A DNA stretch of 64,000 nt, taken from the NCBI RefSeq assembly GCF_004343705.1, contig NZ_SKFH01000004.1, positions 124,001 through 188,000 of the forward strand, written 5' to 3'. Source of the stretch: Flaviaesturariibacter aridisoli (GTDB lineage: Bacteria; Bacteroidota; Bacteroidia; Chitinophagales; Chitinophagaceae). The position numbers and the translations under genes were made by a program. Shown here in pieces: positions 50,111-59,598 of the stretch (positions are counted from its first letter, which is position 1; every line of letters starts with the position of its first letter). Below the pieces are notes generated by a model. That model was not told the DNA's origin, searched no databases, and saw only the letters and a list, made by a program, of their open reading frames with translations.

Positions 50111-53100
50111 GTGCGACTAAAATCCCTGGAAATCAAAGGTTTTAAATCCTTCGCGGATAAGACCATTGTCAACTTCGACGAAAACATCACCGGCATTGTC
50201 GGGCCCAACGGCTGCGGCAAAAGCAATATCGTGGACTCGATCCGCTGGGTGATCGGCGAGCAGAAGATCTCGCATCTTCGCTCCGAAAACCTGGAGGCCC
50301 TCGTGTTCAACGGCTCCAAGACGCGCTCCGCCTCCGGCCTCGCCGAGGTCAGCCTCACCTTCGAAAACACGAAGAACCTCCTGCCCACCGAGTTCAACAC
50401 GGTGACCATCACGCGGAAATTCTACAAGAACGGCGATTCCGAATACCGCCTTAATGACGTACAGTGCCGACTGAAGGATATCCAGAACCTCTTTATGGAT
50501 ACGGGCGTTTCCACCGACTCATATGCCATCATCGAGCTGGGTATGGTGGACGATCTTATCAAGGACAAAGACAATTCGCGCCGGCGTATGCTGGAGCAGG
50601 CTGCCGGTATTTCCATCTACAAAACCCGTAAGAAGGAAGCCAAATCGAAGCTGGACGCTACCGAGCAGGACCTGAACCGCATCGAAGACCTCCTGTTCGA
50701 AATCAACAACCAGCTGAAGTCGCTGGAAAACCAGGCGAAAAAGGCCGAGAAATACTACGAGATCAAGAAAGACTACCGCGAAATCTCCGTGGAGCTGGCC
50801 AAGGCCGCCCTCGAAGGCTTCAACCTGGCCTTCCGCGACCTCAACGAAAAGCACGACGCCGAAACCGACAAGCGCATTGCCCTCGAAGCCGAGATCGCCA
50901 CCCGCGAAGCCGGCCTGGAGCAGGAACGCGTGGACTTCATCGAACGCGAGCGCGAACTCCACGCCCTGCAGCAGGAATTCAACGAGCTCGTGCAGCAGGT
51001 ACGCACGAAGGAGAACGAAAAAAACCTGTCCAGCCAGCGCCTCGAATACCTGCGCGAGCGGGCAACCGGCCTGCAGGACTTCCTGCAACGCGCCGGCGGG
51101 CAGATCTCGGGAATCGAGGAAAGCATCCAGTTCACCACGCAACAGATCGGCGACGAAGAGGAAGCCCTGCAAGGCCTGACCGAGCAGCTCGAATCGTTCC
51201 GCTCCAGCGTGGACGCCAGCCGCGGTATTCTCGACGAAAAGCGGAACGCCCTCAATAGCCTGCGCACTGCTTACCAGCAGGTACAGCGCTCGCAGTTCGA
51301 CGCCGAGAAAAAAGTAGCCATCGCCGATACTTCGATCCAGAACCTGCAGCGCGCCATCTACCAGCTGGAAGAGGAGCGCGCGCAGCGGGAGGAGCAGATC
51401 GCCGGCCTGGAGGTAGAAAAAGAAAAACGTCAGCAGGAGCTCGACCAGCGCAAGGTGGACCTCGAGCAGCTGCAGCAGCACCATAACAATACGAAGGAGC
51501 AGATCCTCAAAACCCAGCAGGTGCTCGAAGGCCTGCGCGGGCAGCTCGCCGACGAGCAGCGGATCCTCGATTCAAAAAAGAACGAGCACGCGCTCCTAAA
51601 GAGCCTCATCGATTCAATGGAAGGCTACCCGGAAAGCATCAAGTTCCTGCACAAGAACCCGAACTGGAACCACAGCGCGCCCATCCTTTCCGATATCATT
51701 TACGTGAAGGAAGAATACCGGGCCGCCGTGGAGAATGTGCTGGAGCCTTACCTGAACTATTACGTGGTGAACGACCTGCAGGAAGGCCTGCAGGCGGTGC
51801 ACCTGCTCGACGAAAACAAGAAGGGCAAAGCCAACTTCTTCCTGCTCGACCGTGTAAATGAAAGCAGCAACGGCAGCCACGCGGCGCCCGGCGGCACCAT
51901 TCCGGCCATGGACGTGATCGAGGTGGACCCGCAATACCGCGCCCTCGCCGGTCACCTGCTGGGCAACGTGTTCATTGCTTCCGATGAATCGGCGCTGGAG
52001 CACAGCAACGGCTCGGTGATCCTCGAAAAAACCGGCAAGTACGTTAAAGGCAAATACACCCTTACCGGCGGCTCCGTAGGGCTGTTTGAAGGCAAAAAGA
52101 TCGGACGTGCCAAGAACCTGGAGAAACTGGCCAAGGACATCGTAAAGCAGCAGGTGGTCGTGGACGAACTGCGCACGCAGATCCAGGCCCGCCAGAATGA
52201 AGTGGTGGCCTTCAACGCCGACCTGCGCGAGAACGCGATCCGCGAAACGGAGCGCGAGATCCAGCAGCTGACCAATGGCGCTTTCGCCGTGCAGAACCGC
52301 CTCGAGAACACGCAGCACGCCCAGGCCCAGAGCCGCGTGCGCCTCGAAGACCTGCAGGGCCAGCTGGATACTACGCACCAGTCGGTGGACGGCGTGCGCC
52401 TGGAGCTGACGCAGCTCAACGAGCACATCGCCGACTACGCCAACCAGCTCCAGGAAGCCGAGACCGCTTACCGCGACATCGAGAACGAATACAACAACGT
52501 CAATACCCAGTACAACAACGCCAACCTGAACCTGACGCGCCAGCAAAGCAAGATCTCGGCGCTGAAGCAGGAGCTTACCTTCAAGAGCAACCAGCTGCAG
52601 GACCTGCACACGCAAGTGCAGAACAGCACGAAGCAACTCGGCGAAACCAGCGAGCAGCTGGAGCAGCTCGAAAGCAGCCTGAAGGACACGGAAGAAAGCC
52701 TGTACGAGCTGATGCGCCGCCGGGAGACGGAGGAGCAGACACTCAACGAGCGGGACCAGGCCTATTACAACATCCGCAATCAGCTCTCCGCCAAAGAAAG
52801 CGAGCTGCGCGGCCTGACAAAGGAAAAGGAGCAGGTGGAGCAACTGCTGAACAGCATGCGCGACAAGCTGACCGACGTGAAGCTGCAGCTCGCCGGTATG
52901 AAGGAACGCCTCAACGTGGAGTTCCGCATCAATATTGAAGACATTATCGACGAGCCGCGCAAAGGCGAGGTGCCCGCTGAAGAATTGCAGGAAAAAGCCG
53001 AGCGCATGAAGAAGCGCCTGGAAAACCTGGGGGAAGTAAATCCAACGGCTATCGAGGCCTTCGACGAAATGAAGAAACGCTACGATTTTATCGTGGAGCA

Positions 53101-53644
53101 GAAAGACGACCTCGTGAGCGCCAAGGAAAGCCTGTTGCAAACCATCGCCGAGGTGGAAACGACGGCCAACCAGAAGTTTCTCGAAACCTTCACTACCGTG
53201 CGCGAGCACTTTATCCGTGTGTTTAAAACGCTCTTTACCGAAGACGACCAGTGCGACCTTATCCTGGAAAACCCGGACAACCTGGCGGAAACCGGCATTG
53301 ACATCATGGCCAAGCCGAAGGGCAAGCGGCCCAGTTCCATCGGCCAGCTGTCGGGAGGTGAACGAACGCTGACGGCCACCGCGTTGCTCTTCGCTATCTA
53401 CCTCATCAAACCGGCACCGTTCTGTATCCTCGATGAGGTGGACGCCCCGCTCGACGATGCCAACGTGGGCAAGTTCACCAACATGATCCGCGAATTCTCC
53501 AACAACTCGCAGTTCATCATCGTTACCCATAACAAGACCACCATGAGCACGGTAGATGTGATCTATGGCGTTACGATGCAGGAGCCGGGCGTGAGCAAGC
53601 TCGTTCCGGTGGACTTCCGCAACCTCGCAACGGCAACCAACTAA
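50111..53644 (+). CDS. smc: Chromosome segregation ATPase SMC
   Basis: An 1177-residue SMC protein of normal length. Head: Walker A GPNGCGKSNI at about residues 32-41. Coiled coil to about 510, hinge at about 515-680 (around KNPNWNHSAPILSDII), second coiled coil, then ABC signature QLSGGERTLTA at about 1078 and Walker B with D-loop CILDEVDAPLDDANV. SMC dimers with ScpA/ScpB organise the chromosome by loop extrusion. The start is GTG 50111, which gives the conserved MRLKSLEIKGFKSF beginning. A terminator follows. scpA and scpB are not in the window. Confidence 0.97.
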   Translation: MRLKSLEIKGFKSFADKTIVNFDENITGIVGPNGCGKSNIVDSIRWVIGEQKISHLRSENLEALVFNGSKTRSASGLAEVSLTFENTKNLLPTEFNTVTITRKFYKNGDSEYRLNDVQCRLKDIQNLFMDTGVSTDSYAIIELGMVDDLIKDKDNSRRRMLEQAAGISIYKTRKKEAKSKLDATEQDLNRIEDLLFEINNQLKSLENQAKKAEKYYEIKKDYREISVELAKAALEGFNLAFRDLNEKHDAETDKRIALEAEIATREAGLEQERVDFIERERELHALQQEFNELVQQVRTKENEKNLSSQRLEYLRERATGLQDFLQRAGGQISGIEESIQFTTQQIGDEEEALQGLTEQLESFRSSVDASRGILDEKRNALNSLRTAYQQVQRSQFDAEKKVAIADTSIQNLQRAIYQLEEERAQREEQIAGLEVEKEKRQQELDQRKVDLEQLQQHHNNTKEQILKTQQVLEGLRGQLADEQRILDSKKNEHALLKSLIDSMEGYPESIKFLHKNPNWNHSAPILSDIIYVKEEYRAAVENVLEPYLNYYVVNDLQEGLQAVHLLDENKKGKANFFLLDRVNESSNGSHAAPGGTIPAMDVIEVDPQYRALAGHLLGNVFIASDESALEHSNGSVILEKTGKYVKGKYTLTGGSVGLFEGKKIGRAKNLEKLAKDIVKQQVVVDELRTQIQARQNEVVAFNADLRENAIRETEREIQQLTNGAFAVQNRLENTQHAQAQSRVRLEDLQGQLDTTHQSVDGVRLELTQLNEHIADYANQLQEAETAYRDIENEYNNVNTQYNNANLNLTRQQSKISALKQELTFKSNQLQDLHTQVQNSTKQLGETSEQLEQLESSLKDTEESLYELMRRRETEEQTLNERDQAYYNIRNQLSAKESELRGLTKEKEQVEQLLNSMRDKLTDVKLQLAGMKERLNVEFRINIEDIIDEPRKGEVPAEELQEKAERMKKRLENLGEVNPTAIEAFDEMKKRYDFIVEQKDDLVSAKESLLQTIAEVETTANQKFLETFTTVREHFIRVFKTLFTEDDQCDLILENPDNLAETGIDIMAKPKGKRPSSIGQLSGGERTLTATALLFAIYLIKPAPFCILDEVDAPLDDANVGKFTNMIREFSNNSQFIIVTHNKTTMSTVDVIYGVTMQEPGVSKLVPVDFRNLATATN

Positions 53645-53677
53645 AAAGGCTGTCTATTCTTTCCCCAAACTCTTAAG

Positions 53678-53710
53678 CAGGGTCCTTAGAAAGGGCCCTG
53701 TTTCATTTTA
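53678..53710 (+). terminator. Intrinsic terminator of smc
   Basis: CAGGGTCC (53678-53685) pairs with GGGCCCTG (53693-53700) with one wobble, 7-base loop, followed by TTTCATTTTA. Confidence 0.75.
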
Positions 53711-53761
53711 GCCCGGAAGAAGGGTGCTGCATGGAAAGTGGTGAAGCAATAATTTCGCGGC

Positions 53762-54091
53762 ATGCGCACCATCATTCTCCTGGTCTTCTCGAACATCTTC
53801 ATGACTTTCGCGTGGTACTACCACCTCAAAGACAGGGGTATGGCGTTGTGGAAGGCGATCCTGATCAGCTGGGGGATCGCTTTTTTCGAATACTGCCTCA
53901 CCGTGCCAGCGAACAGGGCAGGAGCGGGAGAGGGGATCAACCTGTTTCAGCTGAAAATGATCCAGGAAGTGATCACGCTCGTGATCTTTTGCCTCTTCGC
54001 CGTTTTCGTAATGAAGCAACCCTTCCACTGGCGCTACATCGCTTCCTTCGGCTGCCTGCTGGGTGCCGCCTGGTTCATGTTTCAGAAGTAA
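53762..54091 (+). CDS. DMT-like small membrane protein (DUF486)
   Basis: A 109-residue inner-membrane protein with four hydrophobic helices. Its opening MRTIILLVFSNIFMTFAWYYHL and QEVITLVIFCLFAVF match the DUF486 family of the drug/metabolite transporter superfamily. Function is unknown; small four-helix DMT proteins act as dimers in studied cases. It lies 117 bases after smc, past the smc terminator, and 110 bases before the redoxin gene. A longer overlapping frame in this region is rejected because this protein has the family signature. Confidence 0.85.
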   Translation: MRTIILLVFSNIFMTFAWYYHLKDRGMALWKAILISWGIAFFEYCLTVPANRAGAGEGINLFQLKMIQEVITLVIFCLFAVFVMKQPFHWRYIASFGCLLGAAWFMFQK

Positions 54092-54188
54092 GTGCACGCG
54101 GGCTGACATCGGGTTGCCCGGTCACCCTATGCCCAGTAGGAGGATGCAACGCTTTGTTAAGGGCGGCAGTCTATTTCGCGAAGCCGCT

Positions 54189-54196
54189 TAAATTTG
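54189..54196 (+). promoter_or_regulatory. -7 element of the redoxin gene
   Basis: TAAATTTG is a perfect TAnnTTTG match ending 5 bases before ATG 54202, predicting a leaderless transcript. No well-spaced -33 TTG was found. Confidence 0.5.
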
Positions 54197-54201
54197 ACGC
54201 T

Positions 54202-54789
54202 ATGAAAGCCCTCTTCCTGACCCTGTTCACCGCGCTGAGCCTCGCCGTGTCGGCACAAGACAAGCCCGAAGGCTTGTTCATCAACTCCAAGGCGCCTGAA
54301 TTCAACCTGAAAGACCAGAATGGGAAATCCGTCAGCCTGAAGGACCTGCGTAAAAAAGGACCGGTGCTGATCGTGTTTTACCGCGGCAACTGGTGCCCCT
54401 ATTGCAATAAGGAGCTCAAGGGGCTGCAGGATTCGCTGCAGCTACTAACGGAAAAATCGGCACAGGTGGTGGCCATTACGCCCGAAGCGCCGGAAGGTGT
54501 TCAGGAGACTGTGAAGAAAACGGGGGCAAGCTTCCCGATCCTTTATGACGCGGATGCCAAGCTGGCCAAGGCCTACGCCGTCGCCTACCAGGTGGATGCC
54601 CGGACGATCAGCCGGATGAAGGCCGGCGACATCGACCTGCTGAAAACCAACAACCAGAAAGAGACCGCCTGGCTGCCCGTGCCGGCCGTGTACATCGTCA
54701 ATCGCGACGGCACCATTACCTACCGGTATTTCAATGAGAATTTCCGGCAGCGCCCGAGTGTAGCGGAATTGCTGAAACAGGTCCAATAA
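54202..54789 (+). CDS. Exported peroxiredoxin-like (AhpC/TSA) protein
   Basis: A 195-residue thioredoxin-fold protein with signal peptide MKALFLTLFTALSLAVSAQ. After APEFNLKDQNGKSVSL comes FYRGNWCPYCNKEL, with the CxxC active site used by AhpC/TSA-like redoxins. It probably reduces disulfides or peroxides in the periplasm. An upstream extension of the frame (to 53731) overlaps the DUF486 gene and lacks any signal, so ATG 54202 is used; the promoter element at 54189 supports it. It is followed 17 bases later by a PH-domain-like membrane protein, probably in the same unit. Confidence 0.87.
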   Translation: MKALFLTLFTALSLAVSAQDKPEGLFINSKAPEFNLKDQNGKSVSLKDLRKKGPVLIVFYRGNWCPYCNKELKGLQDSLQLLTEKSAQVVAITPEAPEGVQETVKKTGASFPILYDADAKLAKAYAVAYQVDARTISRMKAGDIDLLKTNNQKETAWLPVPAVYIVNRDGTITYRYFNENFRQRPSVAELLKQVQ

Positions 54790-54806
54790 ATCGTATCGAT
54801 ACCGCT

Positions 54807-55319
54807 ATGCGTTTCAACAGCAGCATGGACCGCAGCGCCCGCGCCGTGACCATTTTCGTATTTGCGCTGTTTGCGCTTGTATTGACCGTGCAGGTACACC
54901 TGGCAGTGGAGTTTCCCAGGCAAGGGCTGCCAATTGCCATTACGATCTCGCTCCTTTTTTCGATCATCGTCATTTGCCTGGGCTTCCGCGTAACCGCGCT
55001 GACGTTGACCGAAAATGCACTTTTGATCCATCGCCCGTGGCGGACGAAAACCATCCTGTTTTCGGACATTCAGAAGGCAGAAGCCCTGGATCGTGAGGAC
55101 CTGAGCTGGTCGCTGCGCATCTTCGGGATCGGTGGCGTTTTCGGATATTACGGCCGCTTCGCCAACCGGAAGCTTGGTGCGATGACCTGGTACCTCACCC
55201 GCCGCGACCGGACTGTATTACTACGGATGAAGAACGGTAATAAGATCGTGATCAGCCCCGATGACTGCGACGGGTTCCTGGAGGCGATACAGGCCCGACA
55301 CGGCCTTGTGTCGCGTTAA
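54807..55319 (+). CDS. Membrane protein with bacterial PH-like domain
   Basis: A 170-residue protein with two N-terminal transmembrane helices (about residues 13-32 and 40-60) and a C-terminal beta domain resembling bacterial PH domains: ALLIHRPWRTKTILFSDIQKAE and LRMKNGNKIVISPDDCDGFLE. Such proteins are inner-membrane, with the beta domain in the cytoplasm; function is unknown. Its TAA stop shares the bases TTAA with the stop of the convergent BNR-like gene (overlap 55316-55319), leaving no room for a terminator. Confidence 0.72.
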   Translation: MRFNSSMDRSARAVTIFVFALFALVLTVQVHLAVEFPRQGLPIAITISLLFSIIVICLGFRVTALTLTENALLIHRPWRTKTILFSDIQKAEALDREDLSWSLRIFGIGGVFGYYGRFANRKLGAMTWYLTRRDRTVLLRMKNGNKIVISPDDCDGFLEAIQARHGLVSR

Positions 55320-56344
55320 TGTACCTTCAGCTTGCCCACCTTTCCATTTCCTCCGGCAAAGAACAAGGCTGTTCCCTTCTTCGCTTTCCGGCACACTTGG
55401 AAACCTTCCTTCGAGATCCAGGTCCAGCTGCGGCCGCCGTCATAGGAAATATCAACACCATTGAGGCCGCAGGCGACGGCGCTCTTCTTCGACAGGTATT
55501 CAACACAACTGCGGTAACCATGCGGCGGCACATCCGGCGCCACCCAACTGCGGCCACGGTTGTTGCTGTAAAAACAGTTGAGCGAATCCTGCGCGGCCTT
55601 CGTAAAGTCACCGCCCACCACGATCATATGCTTTCCGCCCTTACGGGTACGAAAGTCCTGCACGGCAATGGAATTGGCACCTGTGCTTTCCAGCCCCTGC
55701 ACCAGTGGTAATACAATAGCTTCATGGCGCACCAACGCGCGCGAGCGGCGCCCGCCGGTAATGAGCACGGCCTCATCGCGATCGAGCACACGAACGTTGG
55801 TACCGGAAGAAGCGAACATCGCTTCGCCGCTGTCTACTGCCGGGCGGTGGTCGAAAGGCACTTCCTGCCAGGTTTCGCCTTCGTCGAACGTGCGCAGGAT
55901 GAAGAGGCGCCCACCGATGGGATCGCCCACCACGATGCCGGCCTGCTCGTTCCAGAACTCCATTGCATCGAGAAACATCCCTGGCGTGTGGTTCGCGTAT
56001 ACCTGCTTCCAGGTTTCTCCCCCGTCGATGGTCTTGAGGATGTAAGCCGGTGAATCCACTGCGATGATGATCGCTTTCGTGGGGCTGAACGCCTCGATGT
56101 CGCGGAAGTCGCGCTTCTCGAATCCTTTCACCACGGTCCACTTCCAGGTGGCGCCGCCGTCGGTGCTGCGGCCGATGGTGCCGCCGGAGCCGCTCACCCA
56201 GGCCACGTTGTCGTCTACCACGCTCAGGCCGCGCAGGCTCGTCCTGGTGCCCTTCGACAACACCTCCACGGAAGGTTCCTTTCTTTGGGCGTGGGCGGCG
56301 GTGAAAACGGCACCGAGAAGCAGGGCCAGCAACAGTTTTTTCAT
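55316..56344 (-). CDS. Exported BNR/YCF48-like beta-propeller protein
   Basis: A 342-residue exported protein (signal peptide [20 protein letters not shown]). At least four repeats of the BNR/Asp-box or YCF48 type are visible: [51 protein letters not shown] and [13 protein letters not shown]. This predicts a six- or seven-bladed propeller in the periplasm or outside the cell. Bacteroidota often label such proteins oxidoreductase or glycosyl hydrolase; no catalytic sialidase Arg triad was identified, so a scaffold or binding role is more likely. It is divergent from fbp. Confidence 0.82.
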   Translation of the reverse strand: MKKLLLALLLGAVFTAAHAQRKEPSVEVLSKGTRTSLRGLSVVDDNVAWVSGSGGTIGRSTDGGATWKWTVVKGFEKRDFRDIEAFSPTKAIIIAVDSPAYILKTIDGGETWKQVYANHTPGMFLDAMEFWNEQAGIVVGDPIGGRLFILRTFDEGETWQEVPFDHRPAVDSGEAMFASSGTNVRVLDRDEAVLITGGRRSRALVRHEAIVLPLVQGLESTGANSIAVQDFRTRKGGKHMIVVGGDFTKAAQDSLNCFYSNNRGRSWVAPDVPPHGYRSCVEYLSKKSAVACGLNGVDISYDGGRSWTWISKEGFQVCRKAKKGTALFFAGGNGKVGKLKVH

Positions 56345-56444
56345 ACGGTTCTTGTTGTGCGCCAAGATACGGAAACCGCGCCACCCGCGGCTTTGGTGTA
56401 CGGAGTACATATTGCACGGGCGCGGCTGCTAAGCCCGGAGCCCG

Positions 56445-56452
56445 TACATTTG
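56445..56452 (+). promoter_or_regulatory. -7 element of fbp
   Basis: TACATTTG is a perfect TAnnTTTG match 23 bases before ATG 56476, giving a leader of about 18 bases. Confidence 0.5.
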
Positions 56453-56475
56453 CCGCGAACCCAAACAGCTTACGT

Positions 56476-57507
56476 ATGGCTCCTGTGAACCGGAATATTC
56501 TCACGCTCGACGAATTCACGCTCCAATCGATCCGCACCTTGCCCAACGCCACAGGCGAGCTGTCGACCCTGCTCCGCGACATCGGCCTGGCGGCCAAGCG
56601 CGTTAATGTGGAAGTGAACAAAGCCGGTCTTGTAGACATTCTCGGCGACTACGGTACCACCAACGTTCAGGGCGAGGAAGTAAAGAAGCTGGACATCTAT
56701 GCCAACAACCAGTTCTGGGGCGTGCTCCAGCGCGGTGTTTCCTGCGCCGGCTTTGCCTCCGAGGAGCTCGACGACTTCGTGGCCTTCGAAGACGAAGTGA
56801 GCATGAACTCCAAGTATGTTTGCCTGTTCGACCCGCTCGACGGCTCGGGCAATATCGATGTCAACGTGTCGATCGGTACCATCTTCAGCATTTACAAGCG
56901 CCTTTCGCCGAAAGGAACGCCCGTGGTGCTCGAAGACTTCCTGCAGCCCGGGGCCAAGCAGGTGGCGGCCGGCTACGTAGTTTACGGATCTTCCACAATG
57001 CTGGTGTACGCCACGCGCCGCGGTGTGAACGGCTTCACGCTCGATCCTTCGATCGGAGAGTTCTGCCTCAGTCACCCCGACATCAAGTGCCCCGAGCTGG
57101 GCAAGATCTACTCGGTGAACCATGGAAACTTCTTCCAGTACGACGAGTGCGTGCGCAAATACATCAACCTATGCCAGAATAAAACGAAAGACAGCGGCGG
57201 TCCCTATACCCAGCGCTACATCGGGTCGATGGTGGCCGACGTGCACCGCAACCTGATCAAGGGCGGCATCTTTATGTACCCCGGCACCACCGATAAGCCC
57301 AAAGGCAAGCTGCGCCTGCTGTATGAGTGCAATCCTTTCGCCTTTATCACCGAAGTGGCCGGCGGCAAGGCTACCAATGGCAAGCAACGCATCCTCGACG
57401 TCGTTCCCACCGAGCTGCACCAGCGCTCGCCCTTTTTTGTGGGCAGCAAGGGTATGATGGCCGAGCTGGACGAGTGCCTGGAGCCCTCGCAAGAGAAAGT
57501 TGGCTAA
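56476..57507 (+). CDS. fbp: Fructose-1,6-bisphosphatase class I
   Basis: A 343-residue class I FBPase, removing the 1-phosphate of fructose-1,6-bisphosphate in gluconeogenesis. [20 protein letters not shown] is the metal- and phosphate-binding signature, preceded by acidic SEELDDF. Near the C-terminus, [15 protein letters not shown] continues the active site. It counters PfkA encoded 10 kb upstream; opposite allosteric control of the two is usual but not visible here. A GC-rich hairpin follows. Confidence 0.96.
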   Translation: MAPVNRNILTLDEFTLQSIRTLPNATGELSTLLRDIGLAAKRVNVEVNKAGLVDILGDYGTTNVQGEEVKKLDIYANNQFWGVLQRGVSCAGFASEELDDFVAFEDEVSMNSKYVCLFDPLDGSGNIDVNVSIGTIFSIYKRLSPKGTPVVLEDFLQPGAKQVAAGYVVYGSSTMLVYATRRGVNGFTLDPSIGEFCLSHPDIKCPELGKIYSVNHGNFFQYDECVRKYINLCQNKTKDSGGPYTQRYIGSMVADVHRNLIKGGIFMYPGTTDKPKGKLRLLYECNPFAFITEVAGGKATNGKQRILDVVPTELHQRSPFFVGSKGMMAELDECLEPSQEKVG

Positions 57508-57569
57508 GCTGATAAGGCTCGTAACCGCTGAGAAAAATAGCGAATAAGCGTTTCGCGAAGAGATACAGG

Positions 57570-57596
57570 AACAGCCCCGCCAGTGGCGGGGCTGTT
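57570..57596. terminator. Hairpin after fbp, probable terminator
   Basis: AACAGCCCCGCC pairs perfectly with GGCGGGGCTGTT around loop AGT. The following sequence is CGTAACCC, so the U tract is weak; it may rather stabilise the transcript end. Confidence 0.7.
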
Positions 57597-57686
57597 CGTA
57601 ACCCGTCATTTTCCCGTCCGCCGAAGCTTTAGCGCAGGCGGATTTTCTTTTTTTCTTCGCGGTTCCAATCGCTTCTTCCCCTTTTC

Positions 57687-57694
57687 TACCTTTA
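57687..57694 (+). promoter_or_regulatory. -7 element of the ABC ATPase gene
   Basis: TACCTTTA matches TAnnTTTG at 7 of 8 positions and ends 5 bases before ATG 57700, consistent with a leaderless transcript. Confidence 0.4.
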
Positions 57695-57699
57695 CCTCC

Positions 57700-58455
57700 A
57701 TGAACCACATCATCGAAGTGCGCAACCTCGTGAAGAACTACGGTTCTTTCCAGGCAGTAAAAGGCCTCAGCTTCGACGTGCAGGAAGGCGAAATCTTCGG
57801 GCTGCTCGGGCCCAACGGCGCGGGGAAGAGCACGACGCTGGAGATCATTGAAACGCTGCGCGAGAAGACCTCGGGAACCGTCACGGTGAGCGGCTTCGAC
57901 CTCGATCGCGACCCCAACGAGATCAAGAAGATCATCGGCGTGCAATTGCAAACGAGCGGATTTTATCCCAACCTCAACCTGGTGCAGCTGGTCGAGCTGT
58001 TTGCCGGTTTGTATAACCGCGATGTCAGCCCCATGGAACTGCTGGGCCAGGTGCAGCTGCGCGACAAGGCAAAGGCGAAATTCAAGGAGCTCAGCGGCGG
58101 ACAAAAGCAACGCTTTTCGATCGCTACCACACTGATCAACGACCCGAAGATCATCTTCCTCGACGAGCCCACCACGGGCCTCGACCCGCAGGCCCGCCGC
58201 AATCTCTGGGACCTTGTGAAAGGCATCCGTGAGCGCGGCACCACGGTGATCATCACCACCCACTATATGGACGAAGCCGAGTACCTGTGCGACCGCGTGG
58301 CCATCATGGAAGCCGGCAAGATCGCAGCCCTGGCCTCGCCCGACGCGCTCATCGACCAGCTCGTAGCCACCGGCTTCGAACGCGAAAAACAGGTGAAGCT
58401 CGCCAACCTCGAAGACGTATTCATTCATCTTACCGGCCATTCCCTACGCGAGTAG
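57700..58455 (+). CDS. ABC transporter ATP-binding protein
   Basis: A 251-residue ABC ATPase of the ABC-2/drug export type. Walker A GPNGAGKST, Q-loop in IGVQLQTSG, signature LSGGQKQRFS, Walker B IIFLDEPTTGLD and H-loop TTHYMDEAE are all intact. ATG 57700 is used: the upstream extension is non-coding in character and overlaps the fbp hairpin. The partner permease normally encoded next door is absent; the next gene is an FKBP isomerase. It may work with a permease elsewhere. Confidence 0.92.
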   Translation: MNHIIEVRNLVKNYGSFQAVKGLSFDVQEGEIFGLLGPNGAGKSTTLEIIETLREKTSGTVTVSGFDLDRDPNEIKKIIGVQLQTSGFYPNLNLVQLVELFAGLYNRDVSPMELLGQVQLRDKAKAKFKELSGGQKQRFSIATTLINDPKIIFLDEPTTGLDPQARRNLWDLVKGIRERGTTVIITTHYMDEAEYLCDRVAIMEAGKIAALASPDALIDQLVATGFEREKQVKLANLEDVFIHLTGHSLRE

Positions 58456-58525
58456 AGCGCAGGATCAATAATGAGGAATTAATCAGAACATTTTTTAGGA
58501 TACGTTGTCGGTAGGTTCAGCACTT

Positions 58526-58573
58526 ACCAATCAACTAATAAACCAATAGACGAATTAACCTTTTAACCCTTTT
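58526..58573 (+). repeat. Six octamer repeats running up to the FKBP start codon
   Basis: Units ACCAATCA, ACTAATAA, ACCAATAG, ACGAATTA, ACCTTTTA, ACCCTTTT, then ACC and the GTG start at 58577. It is the longest of the three octamer arrays. Confidence 0.75.
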
Positions 58574-58576
58574 ACC

Positions 58577-59011
58577 GTGAGCTTATTCGATCGCCTGCAA
58601 GGCGCCAAGCAAGACAAGATCAACGAACAGAAGCAGGCAGGTGCCACCTTCCTGGAAGAGAACAAGAAGAAGGAAGGCATCACCGAGCTACCCTCCGGCA
58701 TCCAGTACCAGGTGTTGCAGGAAGGCAGCGGCAACAAGCCCGCAGCCAACAGCGAGATCAAGGCCCATTACGCCGGACGCCTGCTCGACGGCAAGGAATT
58801 CGACTCTTCCTACCGCCGCAACCAGCCGTTTACGGCCCGCCTGACGCAACTGATCAAAGGCTGGCAGGAAGTGCTGCCCCTGATGCCTGAAGGCAGCAAA
58901 TGGCGCCTCTGGATCCCTTCCAACCTTGCCTATGGCGACAATGGCGTTCCCGGAATCCCTGGCGGCGCAACGCTGGAATTCGATGTGGAGCTGCTGCAGA
59001 TCCTGCGCTGA
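58577..59011 (+). CDS. FKBP-type peptidyl-prolyl isomerase
   Basis: A 144-residue FKBP with a short helical N-terminal extension (MSLFDRLQGAKQDKINEQ) and the FKBP domain from about residue 45. AHYAGRLLDGKEFDSSY and GWQEVLPLMPEGSKWRLW and IPSNLAYGD are the standard active-site segments. It speeds cis-trans isomerisation of X-Pro bonds. There is no signal peptide, so it is cytoplasmic, resembling the MIP/FklB type. The start is GTG at 58577, directly after an octamer array. Confidence 0.92.
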   Translation: MSLFDRLQGAKQDKINEQKQAGATFLEENKKKEGITELPSGIQYQVLQEGSGNKPAANSEIKAHYAGRLLDGKEFDSSYRRNQPFTARLTQLIKGWQEVLPLMPEGSKWRLWIPSNLAYGDNGVPGIPGGATLEFDVELLQILR

Positions 59012-59061
59012 GCAACGGAGTCATTAGCCAGGACCCAATAATCCATTATAAACCGATCAAA

Positions 59062-59598
59062 ATGGACGCTGCCTCCGACCTCCGTTACCCCATCGGGAAA
59101 TACGAGCCGAAGCCTTTCTCCGAAGACCAGAAGCAGGAGTGGATCGCCGACATCAAGTTTCTCCCGAACACCGTGGAGAACGCACTGCTGAACCTGGGCG
59201 AAGACCAGCTGCACAGCCCATACCGGCCCGGCGGCTGGACGGTGCACCAGCTGGTGCACCACCTGGCCGACAGCCACATGAATGCGTACATCCGCTTCAA
59301 GCTGGGGATGACCGAGGAAAACCCGGTAATCAAGCCCTACGAAGAAAAGCAGTGGGCCGAGCTCGCCGATGTTCGGGAGTTGCCCGTGAATATCTCGGTG
59401 ACCCTTTTATACGCCCTGCACCAGCGGTGGACAGTATTCCTGAAATCCATCCCCGACAGCGCCTGGGAGGAACGCACGGTATTCCACCCGGAACACAAGC
59501 GACAGATGACGCTCTGGTTCCTGCTCGGACTTTACGCCTGGCACTGCCGCCACCATGCGGCGCATATCACGGGCTTGCGGGAGCGAAGCGGTTGGTAA
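59062..59598 (+). CDS. YfiT/DinB-type putative metal-dependent hydrolase
   Basis: A 178-residue DinB-superfamily four-helix protein. The metal-binding His set is seen as HQLVHHLADSH in the middle and HCRHHAAHI near the end, matching the YfiT subgroup. Related enzymes include bacillithiol transferases; the substrate here is unknown. ATG 59062 (MDAASDLRYPIGKYEP) is used; an upstream extension overlaps the FKBP gene in another frame. It lies 50 bases after the FKBP stop. Its own stop (TAA) overlaps three TnnAGTT heptamers. Confidence 0.85.
   Translation: MDAASDLRYPIGKYEPKPFSEDQKQEWIADIKFLPNTVENALLNLGEDQLHSPYRPGGWTVHQLVHHLADSHMNAYIRFKLGMTEENPVIKPYEEKQWAELADVRELPVNISVTLLYALHQRWTVFLKSIPDSAWEERTVFHPEHKRQMTLWFLLGLYAWHCRHHAAHITGLRERSGW

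Noticed and set aside
51614-53530. 638-codon minus-strand open frame
   Set aside because: Antisense of smc; Leu/Val-rich translation typical of the reverse strand of coiled-coil genes.
53731-54201. N-terminal extension of the redoxin gene
   Set aside because: It overlaps the DUF486 gene in another frame; the redoxin has its own signal peptide and -7 element at 54189-54202.
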